Below, in pieces: positions 26,561-40,463 of a stretch of DNA of 64,000 nt. Source of the stretch: Archilochus colubris (taxonomy: Eukaryota > Chordata > Aves > Apodiformes > Trochilidae); NCBI GenBank assembly GCA_023079485.1, contig CM041084.1, positions 15,404,609 through 15,468,608 on the forward strand, given 5' to 3'. The position numbers and the translations under genes are program-made. The notes under the pieces are model-generated. The model saw only the letters and a program-made list of their open reading frames with translations, was not told where the DNA came from and made no database searches. Numbering within the stretch: position 1 is the stretch's first letter; every line of letters begins with the position of its first letter.

Positions 26561-29207
26561 TTACCCAGCTTCAAAATGTTACAATTTTTATATCTTAATT
26601 AAGTTGCTGATAGACTTCTTGAGTGAATGACAGATGACCTTTTTTCAGTAACAAGTATTCGATACACTGGACTTTCTCAGCTTTCAACTCAAACAGAGAA
26701 GTCTGAAGGAATTAAAGGCTGCAGCTACTACATGTACCTAACAAGGCTTAAAAGAATTACTCTAGAATAATGTTAATTTTGGAGAAAAATGCCACAGAAT
26801 GAATAATATCATTATTCTGGTTCATGCTTACAAGACTATGAGCAAACCTGCTGAGAAGACTTTTTCAAATTTAGTTTTAGAGAAATCTGTGTAGGGATGG
26901 GAAGGGTTTCCCAGCTTGCTTGGGACTTCAGTAAAGCCTTTTCTAACCCATGGCCTCATGCTCCAGCCTCAGGAGAAAAGGCCAGACAGGCTGGTTCAGA
27001 GCTTGCAAGGAGCACTTTGGTGCTTTTGCTGTGTGCTGCTGAAGCAGCAGCTATTCCACGTTAAAAACATATTGTTTTTGCACAGCAGCTCACAGCCTCA
27101 CACTGAGAGAAAGAAGCTGAGTGGAAGGAGGGAGGGTGGATGCTGCAGGGTCTGTGGAAAACAGAACAGATGCAGAATTTCATCCTGAAAGAAATCACCT
27201 CCTTACACAAGCTGCCTCCTTTACCCCTCCCACCACTATTGGTGGCATCTGCCTTTCTGGAAAGTGAGCCCACTGCACAGAAAATGTAATTTATCTTTTT
27301 CTTTTAGGAGGTGTTTTTATTGGCAGAGCTAGACTCCTTCTTTGCTTTTCAAAGTTTTCCAAGCACTGTAGTGGAATGTTTCTAAACACTCTCCAGGAGA
27401 GCCTATCAAGGCAGACATTGCTTGGCTGGGAGCACACACCCTGCTGGGGAGATGCCCTTGGCTCCATCAGCTGCTTGCACCCCAGCTGGTGCAATGCCAG
27501 GTACCCCGACAGTGGGACAACTTGCACCCTGTATGTCACTTCTGGCTCGGCTGTGGTTCAGTTAAGCAGTAAATGTTTCTTGACAGGGAACAGCAGTGTG
27601 AAGTTCAGTCTTCTGTGCTGCACTGCAGTAATCCAAAATTATGATCTACAGCATCTCCCACCCACTGAGTTGCTACTCCGGCGAGCAGACCACCTAATCT
27701 GTCTTTCTCAGCATATCACAGGCTACTGCAATGCCAAGTCCATGTGTCATCCCTACATGCTATGGGATGGAGAGCTTTCCAACCCATTCTCCTTGCCATC
27801 ATCGAGAGACTGGTTATGGTTGAACTCCATGCAGATAAAAGGGTTGTGGTTTTTCTACTAAGGCTAAGCATAAATTCAAAATGAAGACAGGAGGTGGTGT
27901 ATTGCTGTCCTCTGGCAGGATCTGCCCATTTTCTGTGAGGAACCTTCTGCAGAGCAAAGAGTGGGATGCTCTGCCTGGGCTGAAGAGGAAGCCACTGCTG
28001 CCCCTGACCATTTGTCAGATCCCTTCCTCCCGGCCACACGCACACTGCAGTAGGGAGTCCCTCTCATGTGCTGACAGCAGCTGTCTGCCAGCCTTTGCTC
28101 ACTGATTTTGAAATACAAACAAAATTTCTTCAAGCTGTGTAAATGCCTTAAAAGGAAGAAAGCAGAATTAGTACACTTTTCATGCTGTACGAGTTGGAAG
28201 GGACTTCTCTTACAGTGCTATACCAAGAGAAAACGTGCTTTGTGTTGGATCCCCTAGCAGGGGTACAGAAATGCTCTTGTGGATTTGAAGAGACCAGCAA
28301 AGGAGGGAATCAGGCCCTTCCCATGTTAACACATTTATTCACTTCCCTGCACCTGAATTTCCATTTCCAGGGAGAAATAGAGCACAGTGGCCCAGAGTTT
28401 CAGTACTGGAACAAAACTCAGAACCGTCACAGCAATCAGTTTCCTTCCTTAGTGGAAAGCTGTGGGTGATTTTCTCTGCCTGGAAGAGCAGCCAGGTCTC
28501 CCATCCCTAGGAACTTGGGGTGATTTGGGGAATGCTGCTGCCCAGCATTTCCCTGGGTGAAGGGCAGCAGGGGAGGATGCTGAGAACATCTCTGTGAGAC
28601 ATAGCACACACCCTAAAACTTCCTGATAGAGCACCAGACATTTCAGAATTCCCCAGCCAGAGATGCAGCTTGTTCAAGCACTGAAGCATAACTGCTCCCA
28701 GCTCCCAAGTCACGTTGGATGAGGACACAGCTTTCCACATCAACTCTTCTACAATTGAAGAAGCAAAAGCTGCAAGGACCACCTGATGGCACATGAAGGA
28801 CTGATTTCACCTGGGGTTTTCCCTCCAAGGAGCTCAGGTTGCTGAGCCCAGCCCTGTCAGCAGCTTTCTGCCTCACAGGATGCTGCATGGGCTCCAGGTG
28901 GTACAGCCATGGTGGTGGTGGTTGCCCTAAGCCTTTTTCTGATTAAAACATGAAGAGTACATAAGTTGTTAGAAACTGGTCTAGTATTTACTACTGGCAG
29001 GATGTGAGAGCTTAGAAAAGCGAAAGAAAGCCAACCTTGTGACTTCTTGTGCTCATTAAACAGAGGGGTAGGGGAGCTGTGGGCTTTGCCCAGGTCACTT
29101 TATGGCCTTTCTTCCAGGAGTGGTAACTGGGTGTGCAAATGTGTGTGCCTGCAGAAGAGGGCAATGCAGGAGCAGGAAGGGGAGGCAGCTCCCTCGGTTG
29201 CAGCTGC
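26561..29207. other. intergenic sequence, no gene seen
   Basis: No recognised exon or repeat. A short 'gagttggaagggacttctc' at about 28,190 resembles a CR1 tail but is too short to call. Confidence 0.55.
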
Positions 29208-29398
29208 AGCTGAAAGGTGTGCAATACTCAGCTGAAAAGGCATGCAAAACTCTGGTGCAAAACTCATCTATAAAGTGTGTAAAGCTCAGCTAATGGGTAT
29301 GCAGAAGTCAGCTGAGAGGTGTGCAACGACAGCTAACGGGTACACAAAGTTCAGCTACAAGTTGTGCAGAACTCAGCTGAAAGGGTGTACAAACCAGG
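29208..29398 (+). repeat. diverged 22-bp minisatellite, about 8 units
   Basis: Successive units run AGCTGAAAGGTGTGCAATAC, AGCTGAAAAGGCATGCAAAA, an extra 'tggtgcaaaactc' insert, then ATCTATAAAGTGTGTAAAGC, AGCTAATGGGTATGCAGAAG, AGCTGAGAGGTGTGCAACGA, AGCTAACGGGTACACAAAGT, AGCTACAAGTTGTGCAGAAC and AGCTGAAAGGGTGTACAAAC. The period is about 22 bp and drift is strong, so the array is old. Most units begin with (C)AGCT, and several carry a CAGCTG E-box. Confidence 0.85.
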
Positions 29399-32300
29399 TA
29401 AAATAAAAAACAAACCCCTAAATTTCCATGATTTTCTTAGCCTGTGCTGTAGCTGTTGAAAAGTTGTCACTAGAGGCTGAAATGGTGTAGCTATAGCCAC
29501 TCTAGTATTACTAGAATTGCACAGGGTTAGACTTCTGCAGCATTTAATCCAAGTATTTTTACTTTTACTGATTATGGGTATATTCCCCTACTCTACCTCC
29601 ACTGATTTTCTGTGTCAAAACAGTGAGATTGAATTTGCCTTCTATCAGTAGAACAAATACATGAGAAAAAGGCTTTCAGGCAACTTGCAGAGCTGTTGTC
29701 ACAGCTGATGCACATGAATAGTTTAACAGCCTCTATCTTGCTCTTGATTCCACACCTGACCTCCCTAGGGAGGAAAGCACCACAGACCCTACTCCAGCCA
29801 CCACCCCACTGCCCACCTCCCAAGCTGTAACTGAGTTGCAAACAAAAACTCAACAAAAATTGAGATTTTGCAAATGTCAGTACATTTTTTTCTTTATAAA
29901 CAGGAGCTCATCTTTGAAAATGGTACCAGTAGGATAGGCTGTTAAATGTCAACAAGCAGCTTTCACAGAAATGCCTCTAAAATGCCCTAGAACTGTGAGA
30001 AAGGAACAAGAAACCCATCATGAGCAACTGAGAAATCCAATCTTGAACTCTGGGAGGTCTGAGAATCCATCAGCTGCATCCTTAGTGCCAATGGAGAAAA
30101 TCAAGGGGGAACATAATTTCTCTTTATTTTCTAGGAATACCACTCGACACTTTTAAAAAGTAGTTTTATTTAAATAAGTACATTAAATGGATGCATATAA
30201 AAATCGCTTAATGCAACAGTAATTATTGCACCATTCAAACCTAAATACAATCTTTAAGTCTGATAGTCAAAGCATGTGTGGTGAAGTCTTATCAGGTGTT
30301 CTTCCATCCAATCATGCTACTCCTGATTCTGATGTTACATGGAAAGGCTAGAGCATGTTTCATGATCTATACTCCTTTTTTCCCCCCACTTTTTCAGCAA
30401 CAGACAGTAGTGGCAATGTTTAACAAGGTTACAAAATCTTTTTAATTAAACCCATCATTATTATTACTATTACTGGAACATTTGAAGTAGTCAGCTTTGC
30501 TTTTATCACGGCATCAATTGACCTATTTGTTGGATCAGTCGGATCAAGTTTCCAGATGACTTCCCATTCTTCCAGATATACACTGGCTCATTTACAGAAA
30601 CAAAGACTGGACTGGAAAGGGGCAATGGTCTGTCCAGACCTACTGGCCCACATCATGATGCTTCAGAAGACATGCTCTGTTTCTTCTCCCCAGCATAAAA
30701 CATACCGTGTAGTTGATTTTTCAGTGATTTTTAAAAAATTATGAGAAGATTTGGGACTTGACATTGGAGCTCTTTGAAAATTCAAGTTACATTTACATAA
30801 AGATGCTTGTCTCTGTCAGAATACGGTGTTCTGCTCAGTGTTTGCATGCATTTCACATAAGAGTGCAGTAGTAGAAATCAAAGTCCCCTTACTCTATCAT
30901 TCTTTATGCCTTTATTCATAGAATAATCAAGAACAAACACAGTCCCCAGCTAGTGACTTTTGTTGGAAGCCATTAACTACAGATATAGACACAAACAATA
31001 GCTGGGGCTTCAGCCCTACTGGAAGAGAAATCTGACCTTTAGGCAGGCTGAAAGAATTTTCCTGGCTGTTTCTAAATTAAGCCTCACCAAGAATTAAAAA
31101 AATAGATTAAATCAAATTCTCATGATGAGAATTCTCATGATGATCAGTGTTACCACCCACTTCCCTTCTGAATTGTCTTGCAACTTTAAATCTTTGTTCA
31201 CACATGTTGTTATTTCAAATTTACTATCACCTGACTTGGTATCTTTTCTGTATGAGACAGATTTTCATAAGATAATGAACTGAACCTTGGAGAGAAGAAC
31301 TGCTATAAATGGTTAGGCCTGACAGAGGGAGGAGAACAGTCTCATTTATATGTCCACATTGTGCTAATAAACATGCCAAGAAAGACTCTGATCATTTAGA
31401 CATCATGTCCAGCCATCAAGACTATTTCCTTCTTTACAGAGGAAAAAAAGGATACATGATCTGATCTTGGAACACTGAGTCCAGCAGCTTAAAAAAACTG
31501 TTCACCTTTCAAGGTATAGGACAAAGAGAGTAAAATTTTCCTTGACTATGTATGATGTATAACCTACAAAAATATGGGATTGGGTGTGATCTTTGCTATA
31601 ATATATAATCAATTGATGCTGTAAGGAACTGCACCTTTCTCCTACTGGTATGGGAAGAAGATGAGACTCAGAGATGCATTACCTGGGAAAGAGTTATTCC
31701 CCCTAATAAGGAAGGCACAATAAGTGCTAAGCTATAGGGCAGTATTAGCTGTAGTGCTGCTGTTCATGTTGATGATGGTAACAGAGAACAGGGAACACCC
31801 TGCAAACCAAAGGCTGAGGTGCTTGCGTGGGCACATGCAGAGACACACCATGCCTCAAAGTGTGTATGATACCATCCAAATCTACCAAACAAAAGCAATT
31901 TCAGGTCCTTCCCTTGGAGCACTCACAGAGAGAGAGAGATAAAACCTTGGTTCTTCATCTTCAATAACCAGAGGCTTTCCTGGAAGAAAGAGACATCAGG
32001 GGAGAGCTGGTAAGACTCCCACAGGAGGACAGGTTGTCATGATGTGCAATGGGATGTCCAAAAAAATGTTGTGTTACACAATGTTTTGTTACCAACAACT
32101 TCATCTCCTGCCAATATGCAAAGCCCACGATGGCTGAATACACAAAACCTGAACTGACAGGTGAACAAGTTTCTGAAGCACTACTATAGACATCAAAAGG
32201 CACAGGGCTGCAAGAAGTGTCCTGAGCTAACCAAGTTATCTGCCAGTTCCCCTGACTCATAAATACATGAAATATCTACATGAACATAAACTGCTGTTGG

Positions 32301-35300
32301 GAACTCATGCTGGAACAGCATGACTGAGTATTTCTAAGGGCCTTCTTCTTGATACAGACACAGACTTTGATTGCAGAGCTTGGGTAAAGGTAAATGAGCT
32401 GTTTAATCTGAAAAATTAAACCTCATAGACAGACAGTGTCCAGCTCTGCCAGCGAGACAGCAAGTATTTCTCAGCAAACTGTTTATAGCCTACCTCTGCC
32501 AGGGGAACAATTTAAGTAGTATCAGAATAGGGTTTTTCCTGTCATGCTTCCTATTCTCAGACTTCTTTGTAAAGTCTGCAAGCAGGGATGCCAACATACC
32601 CCATTCTGACCTACATAGCAAACAATTGGACTTGTGTTCCCACTGTGTTATCACGAAATGAATCATTGTCGTGTCTCCGCTATGGCCTGGCATGATGGAG
32701 AGATTTCTGCTGAGAAGTGTCAGTTGAATCCTGCACCTACTGCTCTCATGACACCAACTGCATATTTTGTGTTTATTGCAGAAAAGAAAAACATCCAGCA
32801 GTAAAAGGCTCAGCTTTAAATTTTGATCTTTGCCAGGACAAACATGGGAGCAAGTGGAGCACAACTCTGAAAGCTCTTGCTTATTAAACTCTGGGGAAAA
32901 AAATCAAGTTGTTTCATCAATCTTTTTGAAAAACAGAATAATGAAGCTAAATAAAAATGTCAGTCCATCCCACAAAAAAAACCCAAAACAAAAAAATCCA
33001 CCATAAATTGCACTGATATAGGGAACAGAAATGGCCATGCTATAACATCACTTTCCACTCTTTCTGTATCTGAGAAGAATTTTCAGGTTGTGTCCTGCTA
33101 TTATTGGACTCAGGAGGAAAAAAAAACTTGTTAGGAACAGGGCATAGGGATGGCAAATGGTTTTTTGCCTTCTTAGGCTTCAGAAGTCCCTAGGTTGGCT
33201 TGGCAATTACATGTCCCCACTAAATCAGAAAGATTAACTTTAGAGGAAGGCATCCCTACTGGGAGCAAGCAGCTGGCAGCAGTTAATATTTATAGTTTTC
33301 TGCTGCAATGGTGGATGGGGTCTAAGCAAGTGTAGAAGATTTGGACTAGGTGTCTTTGAATCAAACTTGCACTAACCTATGACTTGAAGCTTCTCTCTTA
33401 TCAGCATTTGGAGCATAAAATTCTATCACTTATGCCTAACTGCCACATACTTGTAACCCTATATATGTGGGATAAAATTAAATCATGAGAAACTGAGATG
33501 CCTGTATTCCCCTGTTGTCATTTATAAAGATAAAAGACTAGGGTTTTTGCCAGGGTAGGGTTCAGGAACTTTAGATATCCTGCTAGAAAAAAAATATCTC
33601 TGCATTAAGAGATATCTTTAAGAATTTGTCAGATATCCAAAATATTATTTCTACTCTCTTCATTAGAAACCATATTTTGTAAGCAACAGAGACATACTCA
33701 TCACAGACCACCATTTACTTAAACGAATTATTAATGATGCTGGAATGCAAGAAATGCTACATCTCCAACCATGACTCAACAGCCTTTGGTTTGGCCTTTG
33801 TTTGGCTTGGAAGATGCCCAAAGTTTAAAGCTGCTGTTGGGTGAGTTGAAGCTGCCTGACTATCAGGTTGGCTTTCTCAGGGCTTTGCTTTCTTGCTTTT
33901 TGTGAGTTCTCTAGACATAGCTCCCTGGATGCTGAGGGGTTCAGAGATCAACAGTTCAAAACCACTGCTCTACAAAATGCATCCTTATTTCAAGTATGCA
34001 ACAGATCTCTGCCCACATCTGAGGTAGGAAAGCACCAGGTATTTTATTCTTTATCTCACTGAAGTTTTCAACATCACAATGGAACAATAACTTGCTGAAC
34101 AAATACCTGTAGCTTCATTATTTATCTCCTAGAAGCAATATAAAGCTAAGTGCTGCAAAGCATCTAAAATATTTAAAAGATTGTCTACAGTAAGAATGAG
34201 AACTAAAACCATACATCCTAAGTGGGACGAGTGTGAAAGTCTGTTGCTATCTGTAAGTATTTGCATTTTTAGGATAACAGAAAATTATAATATTCCACAT
34301 TCCTAAACCACATGCAATGAAAACCCTGTTAAAAATGGATTTTAGTGCCGAACTGTGGTAGCTAAGGTCTTGTGTGTCTCAACAGAGCAGATCGTGATCA
34401 TTTCAAATAAGACCTCATGTTGCAAGCTCAGATACCAAGCAAATGTAGCAAACTCTCTTTTGATAGCTGTCTAAAGATAATTTTCATAAGGAAGGAGTAT
34501 GAATCACCTAAAGACCCGCAGAACAATTTGCTGTATTGTATTTCTGACAAAAATCAGACAATCTCTGAATTTCAGTTCATGATGAAGTCAGTAATACTTC
34601 TTATTTACTGCAGTGGCAAAATACTAACCCTCTCTTGTATTGGATACTGTAATTTCCATTCAGCATGGTCCCCAAATCCTCTCCTTTTATAAAAATAGTT
34701 CACCACTGGGAGGACTACAGAAAATTAAAGGAGGAAAACTGGTTCAGAGACATATGGCAGTGTTCCTTGTTATTGCTGAGATGTTACATCTAGTACTTTC
34801 CACTACAGAATTATTTTTTATAATTTACCTAAATCTAATTACTTGAAATATGAACTATTTTGTACTCTCAGTTTTCTCATCCTGAAAACCTCTAGCAACA
34901 GCTTCTAGAGATGAACTTTAGAAAACCTACCTTAAGATTTAAGTACTCCAAAAGAATTTAAAGAATGCTATTCTTCAATCTAACAACCCAACTTCTAACA
35001 GATGTACCTTTTCTCTCAGAAGAGCAGAGTTTTGCCTGTGTCCAACATGAGAAAAAGCAATACAGAATTATGGGAATTTTTCCATTCCTTGGAGTCAGCA
35101 ACACAACTGGCGGGCTATGCCTTAGTAATTCATGGGGCTTTTATCTCCCCTGTCAGGCTCCGAGGATAATACCTAGAAGACATATTCTGGGAGTTGTTCC
35201 ATGCAAGATTCCTGTACAGGGCTGCACTGTTTACATTGACTACAAATCTGTATGCACAAGAGAGGTCAGCATGGGAACAAAAACCTATCTCTGAAGTCTT

Positions 35301-36907
35301 TCTGTGAAACAAATTGAACATAGTTTTCCCCTGTAGCAACAGGGGGAAAGAGAAACAATTTTGAAGGGTAAAGGGTCTCTCAAAAAATTGCAGGGAACTT
35401 CTGCTTTCTAATATTACAGTTAAGCAAGTCTGTTAAATGAATAGACTTCCAAAGAGTACATGCTCAGGATGGGTGAGGCCCATCAAGTCCAGCTAATTGA
35501 TCCCTGCATGAGCCATGGAAAAGGCAGCATGGAGACTGGAACTGAGCAGTCAGAAGATGTTACATTGCAATATGAGAGGCTCATTTTTAAAACTACATGT
35601 TTCTTGAATGCAGCAGCATCCACTGTTGCTCCACAAAACACTAAGGGCCAAATGATATACTGCTTTTTACGGTTCAGATCAGATCTGACATGATGAAAAG
35701 ACAACGGGGAGGGGGAAGAGATGCAGGAAGCTCCTGCAAAGGGAAGTAAAACAACCCTCTACTTAAAAAAAGTGCAGGAAGCAGGTCTGCAAGAGCAGTG
35801 GATCAAGACTTTCAACTAAGAGGAGTTATGGAAGAGATCTTATCTCCAGGCACAGGTTAGCCTTGTATAAATCCTTACCCTTGTTTTACACAAACAGACC
35901 CCCAATTAGGCATGACGTTTAGAAGAACCTTGCACTAGAACAGAACCTTGGTAGTAATATTGCAATAAGCAAGACAAAGCATTTAGAAGCAAGACCTTCC
36001 CAGTGAACAGGATGACTTCACTTTGAAAACTTCCTAATTGTTGATTCACCACATCTCCAAAACAGCCGAGGCTGGAAACCCTAAACTTGCTTCAGTTGAA
36101 CTTGGCATAGACCTTTTAACTGGTTTGTTGGCAAAATTGTTTAAACAAAGCTTCTTTGTCTATCTTTCCTTTTTTCAAAGGTACAAAATTGTGTCAAGCA
36201 ATAACATATCCCATACCCCCCAGAGAGCATAAACTAAACTGAACTTAAAAATAAATTTGCAAGAATGAAGCCATGCTGTTACAAGCACATCTTTCCTCAG
36301 TGACCCAGCATGACCACGGAGCACAGATTTATTGCAGCTGAGAGACCAACTGCTCCCGACCCAGAAGTAACAGAGCATTAGCAACATACCCAGTCCAAGC
36401 TGAGGAGCTCTGCTGGGCAGCAGTCCTCTTTCACACCTGCATGAGTGGCTCTGCATGGTGTTCTCTTATGGGACCCCCAAAACAACAAAAACAATTAACA
36501 GATACTCACCTCAAATACACAAATACAAATCTGTGCAGCCTGGGGAACAAACAGGAGGAACTAGAGCCCCTCATGGTGTTAGTACAGCACTGTTGAAATA
36601 ACAGATGTGGTGGGAGAGCTCAGATGAGGTGGGAGCACTGGAATGGATAGGTAGATGGATGGATACAAACTCCTCAGGAAAGATGAGGAAGGGAAGATTC
36701 GGGCATTCTTTACATGAAGTAGCAGCTTGAATGGTTGTGATGGATGGCAGTCTGATTAAGAGAGAGAATTAGGATGTGAGTTAGGTGTGAGTCTGGCTTC
36801 CCAGAGAAGAAGCAGTATGAGTGGCAGTGTATTGCAGACCAGCCCATCAGGGTGATGAGGACAGTCAAGCACAGGGACACATTGTGGTTGTGCAGTGTCC
36901 ATCTTGG
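29399..36907. other. repeat-poor AT-rich intergenic sequence
   Basis: About 7.5 kb without a recognised gene or mobile element. It contains a 17-bp inverted repeat at 31,116-31,132 and several AATAAA hexamers on both strands, e.g. antisense near 30,165. It could include regulatory DNA, but nothing in the sequence proves it. Confidence 0.5.
31116..31145. repeat. short inverted and direct repeat
   Basis: ATTCTCA-TGA-TGAGAAT is a perfect 7-bp-arm inverted repeat at 31,116-31,132. The block ATTCTCATGATGA is repeated directly from 31,131. Confidence 0.7.
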
Positions 36908-37035
36908 GTGATTTTCATGGCCTGACTAGATAAAGCCCTGAGGAATCTGGTCTAATTTAACAGCTGCTCCCACTTAAGGAGAAGGCTGGACAAGGTCCAA
37001 AGGTCTCTCCCAAACTGAATTATACTGCTATCCAA
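36908..37035 (+). mobile_element. CR1 LINE 3' fragment, degraded
   Basis: 'cctgactagataaagccctg', 'aggaatctggtcta', 'ggctggacaaggtccaaagg' and 'caaactgaattatactgcta' follow the order of the CR1 3' end, but each block is worn. No octamer tail. Called from order of blocks rather than a close match. Confidence 0.65.
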
Positions 37036-40000
37036 AGTCTATAGGGCAGAATCTCAGGCAAGAACTGTATTTTCAAAATTGAGGCAGAGGAATACATCAT
37101 CTTCTATCAGAAAAGAAGTCTGTTTCGTGACTGTCTTAGCAATGAGAATCACACAAATGATCACCCAGCAGCTAGCTGGAGAATAAGGCTACAGATTCCA
37201 AGGAAGCTATGGAGGAATGATGAAGCAGTGGTAGCCATAGCAAAACCCATTCCTGCAACTTGTGAGCATCAAATGTTTAAGAGAAAAAAAAAACCCTAAA
37301 TGTAACAAACCCTGTGAAGAAATGTTAACTTGAAGTTTATGTCCTAGAGGGTATTTTCCCAGGGCAAGGACCTTTCAGAAGTTTTCAAGTTTCCATAACC
37401 AGTTAAGACCCAGGGAACGTGACACTGCACTGAAGAAAATTACCATCAAGAAGGGGCAGAAGGACAAAAATGTGTTTAGTTCACTGATGTTCCTGACATG
37501 TGCCCTCCCCGACAGCCCTACCCTACAATATAGTTTATCAGTGCCAAGTGTGAGACGTAACTGGAACTTACTGCCTCACTCTTGCTGAGACACTGTTTAC
37601 ATGGGTTTTGGACCATAAGAACACCCTCTCAAGCCCAGTCACCATAGTCCTTTCTTTAATAACATCAAACCCTTGTTTTTACTGACAGGATCATGTTAAT
37701 GGTTTCTAACCACCTTTCAATATGATAAGGCTGATGTCCTCAGTAAATTATAATCACATCATCTCTCTTTATTTGCTAAATACATCCCCTCAAATCTTGG
37801 TCCTCTTTTTCTGTGTTTTTTTTTTCCAACAGGTGGCTTCAGTTCCACCAGTGTCACGCAGCTCTTCTCCCAGACACAGCTCATGCTCTTGGGAAGCACA
37901 TGGTTGGCCCTCTGCCCCCAGCCAACAGCCTCCTCTATAAAAGCTGCCAGTTGGGCTTATCTCTCATCCATAGCTGCTCCTCAAAGTCTCAAGGCTTTGC
38001 TCAGCAGCTGGCCTCCAGCTCCATGGATTTGCAGACATCCAAAACAACCATCCATGCATTTTAATTGCTACAACACTGCTTTTGGCTTCTTTCTTTTCTT
38101 TTCAGAATTGGCCCACAGCCATGACAAGGGTTCAGGACTGTTCCCAAAACAGACAGGCAGTCTAAACAGAAAAGTGATGCTGAAAGGCACTGTATGTACA
38201 GGAAGCATGTTCTGCCCTGCCTTTTAGGGAATACTAAGCAGCTCAAACACCCATAGGCACTTACAAATGAAGCACATTCTTCAGCATGATTCAACTGCAT
38301 ATCCAAATTACAAAGTTTATTGGTACTTGACTGCAAGTGTCCTGTGTCCCTCTGTGAAGATTCCTTAAAATTTTTCCCACCTATGTCAGAGTGAACCACT
38401 GTGAATATGATCCAGGGGAGTGTACATTGCCAAGGCTCTCCTGCATACTTCTGTCCCTGATAAGCCACTTTCTTACTGCACTGTGGTATTACCCATTTTG
38501 TTTAGCTGGAAGAAAGAAAACTTGCAAGTACAGCCTTAATCTTAATCAAAAAGCTTCAAAGTCTGCTCCTGGGCAAACAACACAAAATGTATCTCTAGAT
38601 TCTGCAAAAATTAAGGTAGCAAGAGACTCCTTACAGCATCAGAACTAAGCTTGTTGTCATAGGCTTTGGGTTAGCACCAGTAACAGGGTACAATAAACTT
38701 AATACCAGCCTCCAAAAAGAAGTTCACACATTAGCACCACGATTTAGGTATAAAACTGTTTGAAATTCAAGGCTCAATCTTGAAGAAATTAATAGCAGAA
38801 TTAATTCCTGTGATCAAGACAATGACTATGTGAGCCATTACTCAAGAAAACATTGTTGAATCACACATAGACATGAGTATTATTCTCAACTCAAAATAAA
38901 ATAATATGGAATTGTATGTAAAAGAGTCTTACTGCCATGCAAGGTCTAACTCTTTAGCCTGCTAACTGATAGAAGTACTTTCCCTTGCTCAATTTTTTAC
39001 AAATACATTAGAAATATGCATTACTACCCACAACATTTCCAACAAAAAACAGTACCTCAGGGAAAAAAGAAAACACACTTCTAAGCTGTCCAGACTCCAC
39101 CATTAGAAGGAAAGTTTACACAAAATCATATACCACTGCAACATTAAAGAATCTAAAGATAAAGAAAATTAAACAGTAATCGTGAAAAGCAATGTTGCAT
39201 CTTCCTGATAATCTCTGAGCTACAGCCATTTTTTGTACAGAATTTTTGTTAAAAAATAAAACAGTCTGTAGAGCTGTTCTCACCATCACCATTTAGTTTT
39301 AATGCCTGAGTGGCTCTCAAACTAGATGGGGAGAATACTCACAAATGTACCTCAAAAAAGCATCTGATGTTTGCTGGCCCTCCATTTCCTTGCCTGTCTT
39401 CCCTCTTCCCCTTTGAAGACACTCTCTTTTGTGCCAAAACAGAAAATTAAGTCAATAAGATGCACTGACTCACTGGCCCAACTGATCTGCAATGGGGAAA
39501 GTCACTTTTCTGAGTATCTGAAAAACAGGGCAAGAACAGGAACAAGACTCCAGTGTGATGTAAGGTTCTCTATGGATGTCTGCAAGGGACACATCTCTCT
39601 GTGAAGAACCGTGAGAGGAAGGTTTTGGTGTCACCTAGAAGGCAGTAACTTTGAGGAGACTGATGAGGCAAGAAGGGCATGCAAAATCCCTGCCTAAACT
39701 TGAAATGCAGGTTGAAAGTGAAGTTGAAGGAAGAATTAGAAACATGAGTGCATTATATAAGAGTGGGTGGGAACCAATCCTATGGGTACAGAAAACAAAA
39801 GGCAGTTCACTAAAGAAATCTAAGATCAGGTGGTAAGCACAAGAGCAAAACCACTTTTCCAACACAAAACAGTTGTACTACCCTTGCAGAGCAATGCTTT
39901 ATGAAACTTCAAGCCCTACTATCTAATTCCATTATCTTTATTTTGTCTTGGCACTGTCTACATGAATGGAAAACAACTGCAAAAACAGATACATGTACTT

Positions 40001-40463
40001 CGGTTTTACTGGCTTCCAGAACACGACTGGAATGGAAGCAATGGTTGTAACATTCATCATCTTTTAAACTGTGGTTTCACTGAAAGGTGGTTGTTTCTTG
40101 AGCTTTTACTTAGTGTATCCTTTATATGTTAGCCAAAAGAATTCCCAAAGGCTTTTTCCTATGGAGCTCCTGTCAGCCTTCTTTTTTTTGAGTGCCCAGT
40201 TGAATGCTACTTCCAAAATGTATCTGTACAACTTGCATTTGAATGCTCTTCTTTCATCAGACAGATGGAAAACTGAAGAATTAGAAGGAGAAAAATGTAC
40301 AGGAAGAAAGGAGAACTGTACAAAGAGCATCACAATGAAAAACAGAGGTAATTTGGTTCTCCATTTCACCATAATAGAAATATTAAAAGTAAAGTCCTTC
40401 AGACTGTGTGTCACATCCAATTCCTAAAACAGAGTATCAGCTACTGTGTTTGTGTGCTGAAAG
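37036..40463. other. 3' flank of MTPAP (includes 3' UTR)
   Basis: AT-rich, free of recognisable mobile elements. The part next to the stop codon must be MTPAP 3' UTR; its far end is unknown. An ACAG acceptor-like site near 37,830 and a TATA-like CTATAAAAG near 37,934 lie beside 83- and 114-codon frames with no similarity. Confidence 0.55.
39937..39942 (-). other. candidate MTPAP polyadenylation signal
   Basis: AATAAA on the minus strand, about 520 nt downstream of the MTPAP stop; it is the first canonical hexamer met in the 3' direction. A second lies at 38,316-38,321. Which one is used, if either, cannot be told from the sequence. Confidence 0.4.

Noticed and set aside
28185..28210. possible CR1 tail ('gagttggaagggacttctc')
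   Set aside because: Matches only about 19 bases of the CR1 terminus with no flanking CR1 sequence.
37813..38227. possible small gene with TATA-like box and acceptor-like T-run
   Set aside because: The frames have no similarity, the TATA-like motif lies inside them rather than upstream, and no donor or polyadenylation arrangement fits.
1..40463. search for JCAD (KIAA1462) or other neighbouring genes expected from synteny
   Set aside because: No long conserved coding exon is present; JCAD probably lies further left of the window.
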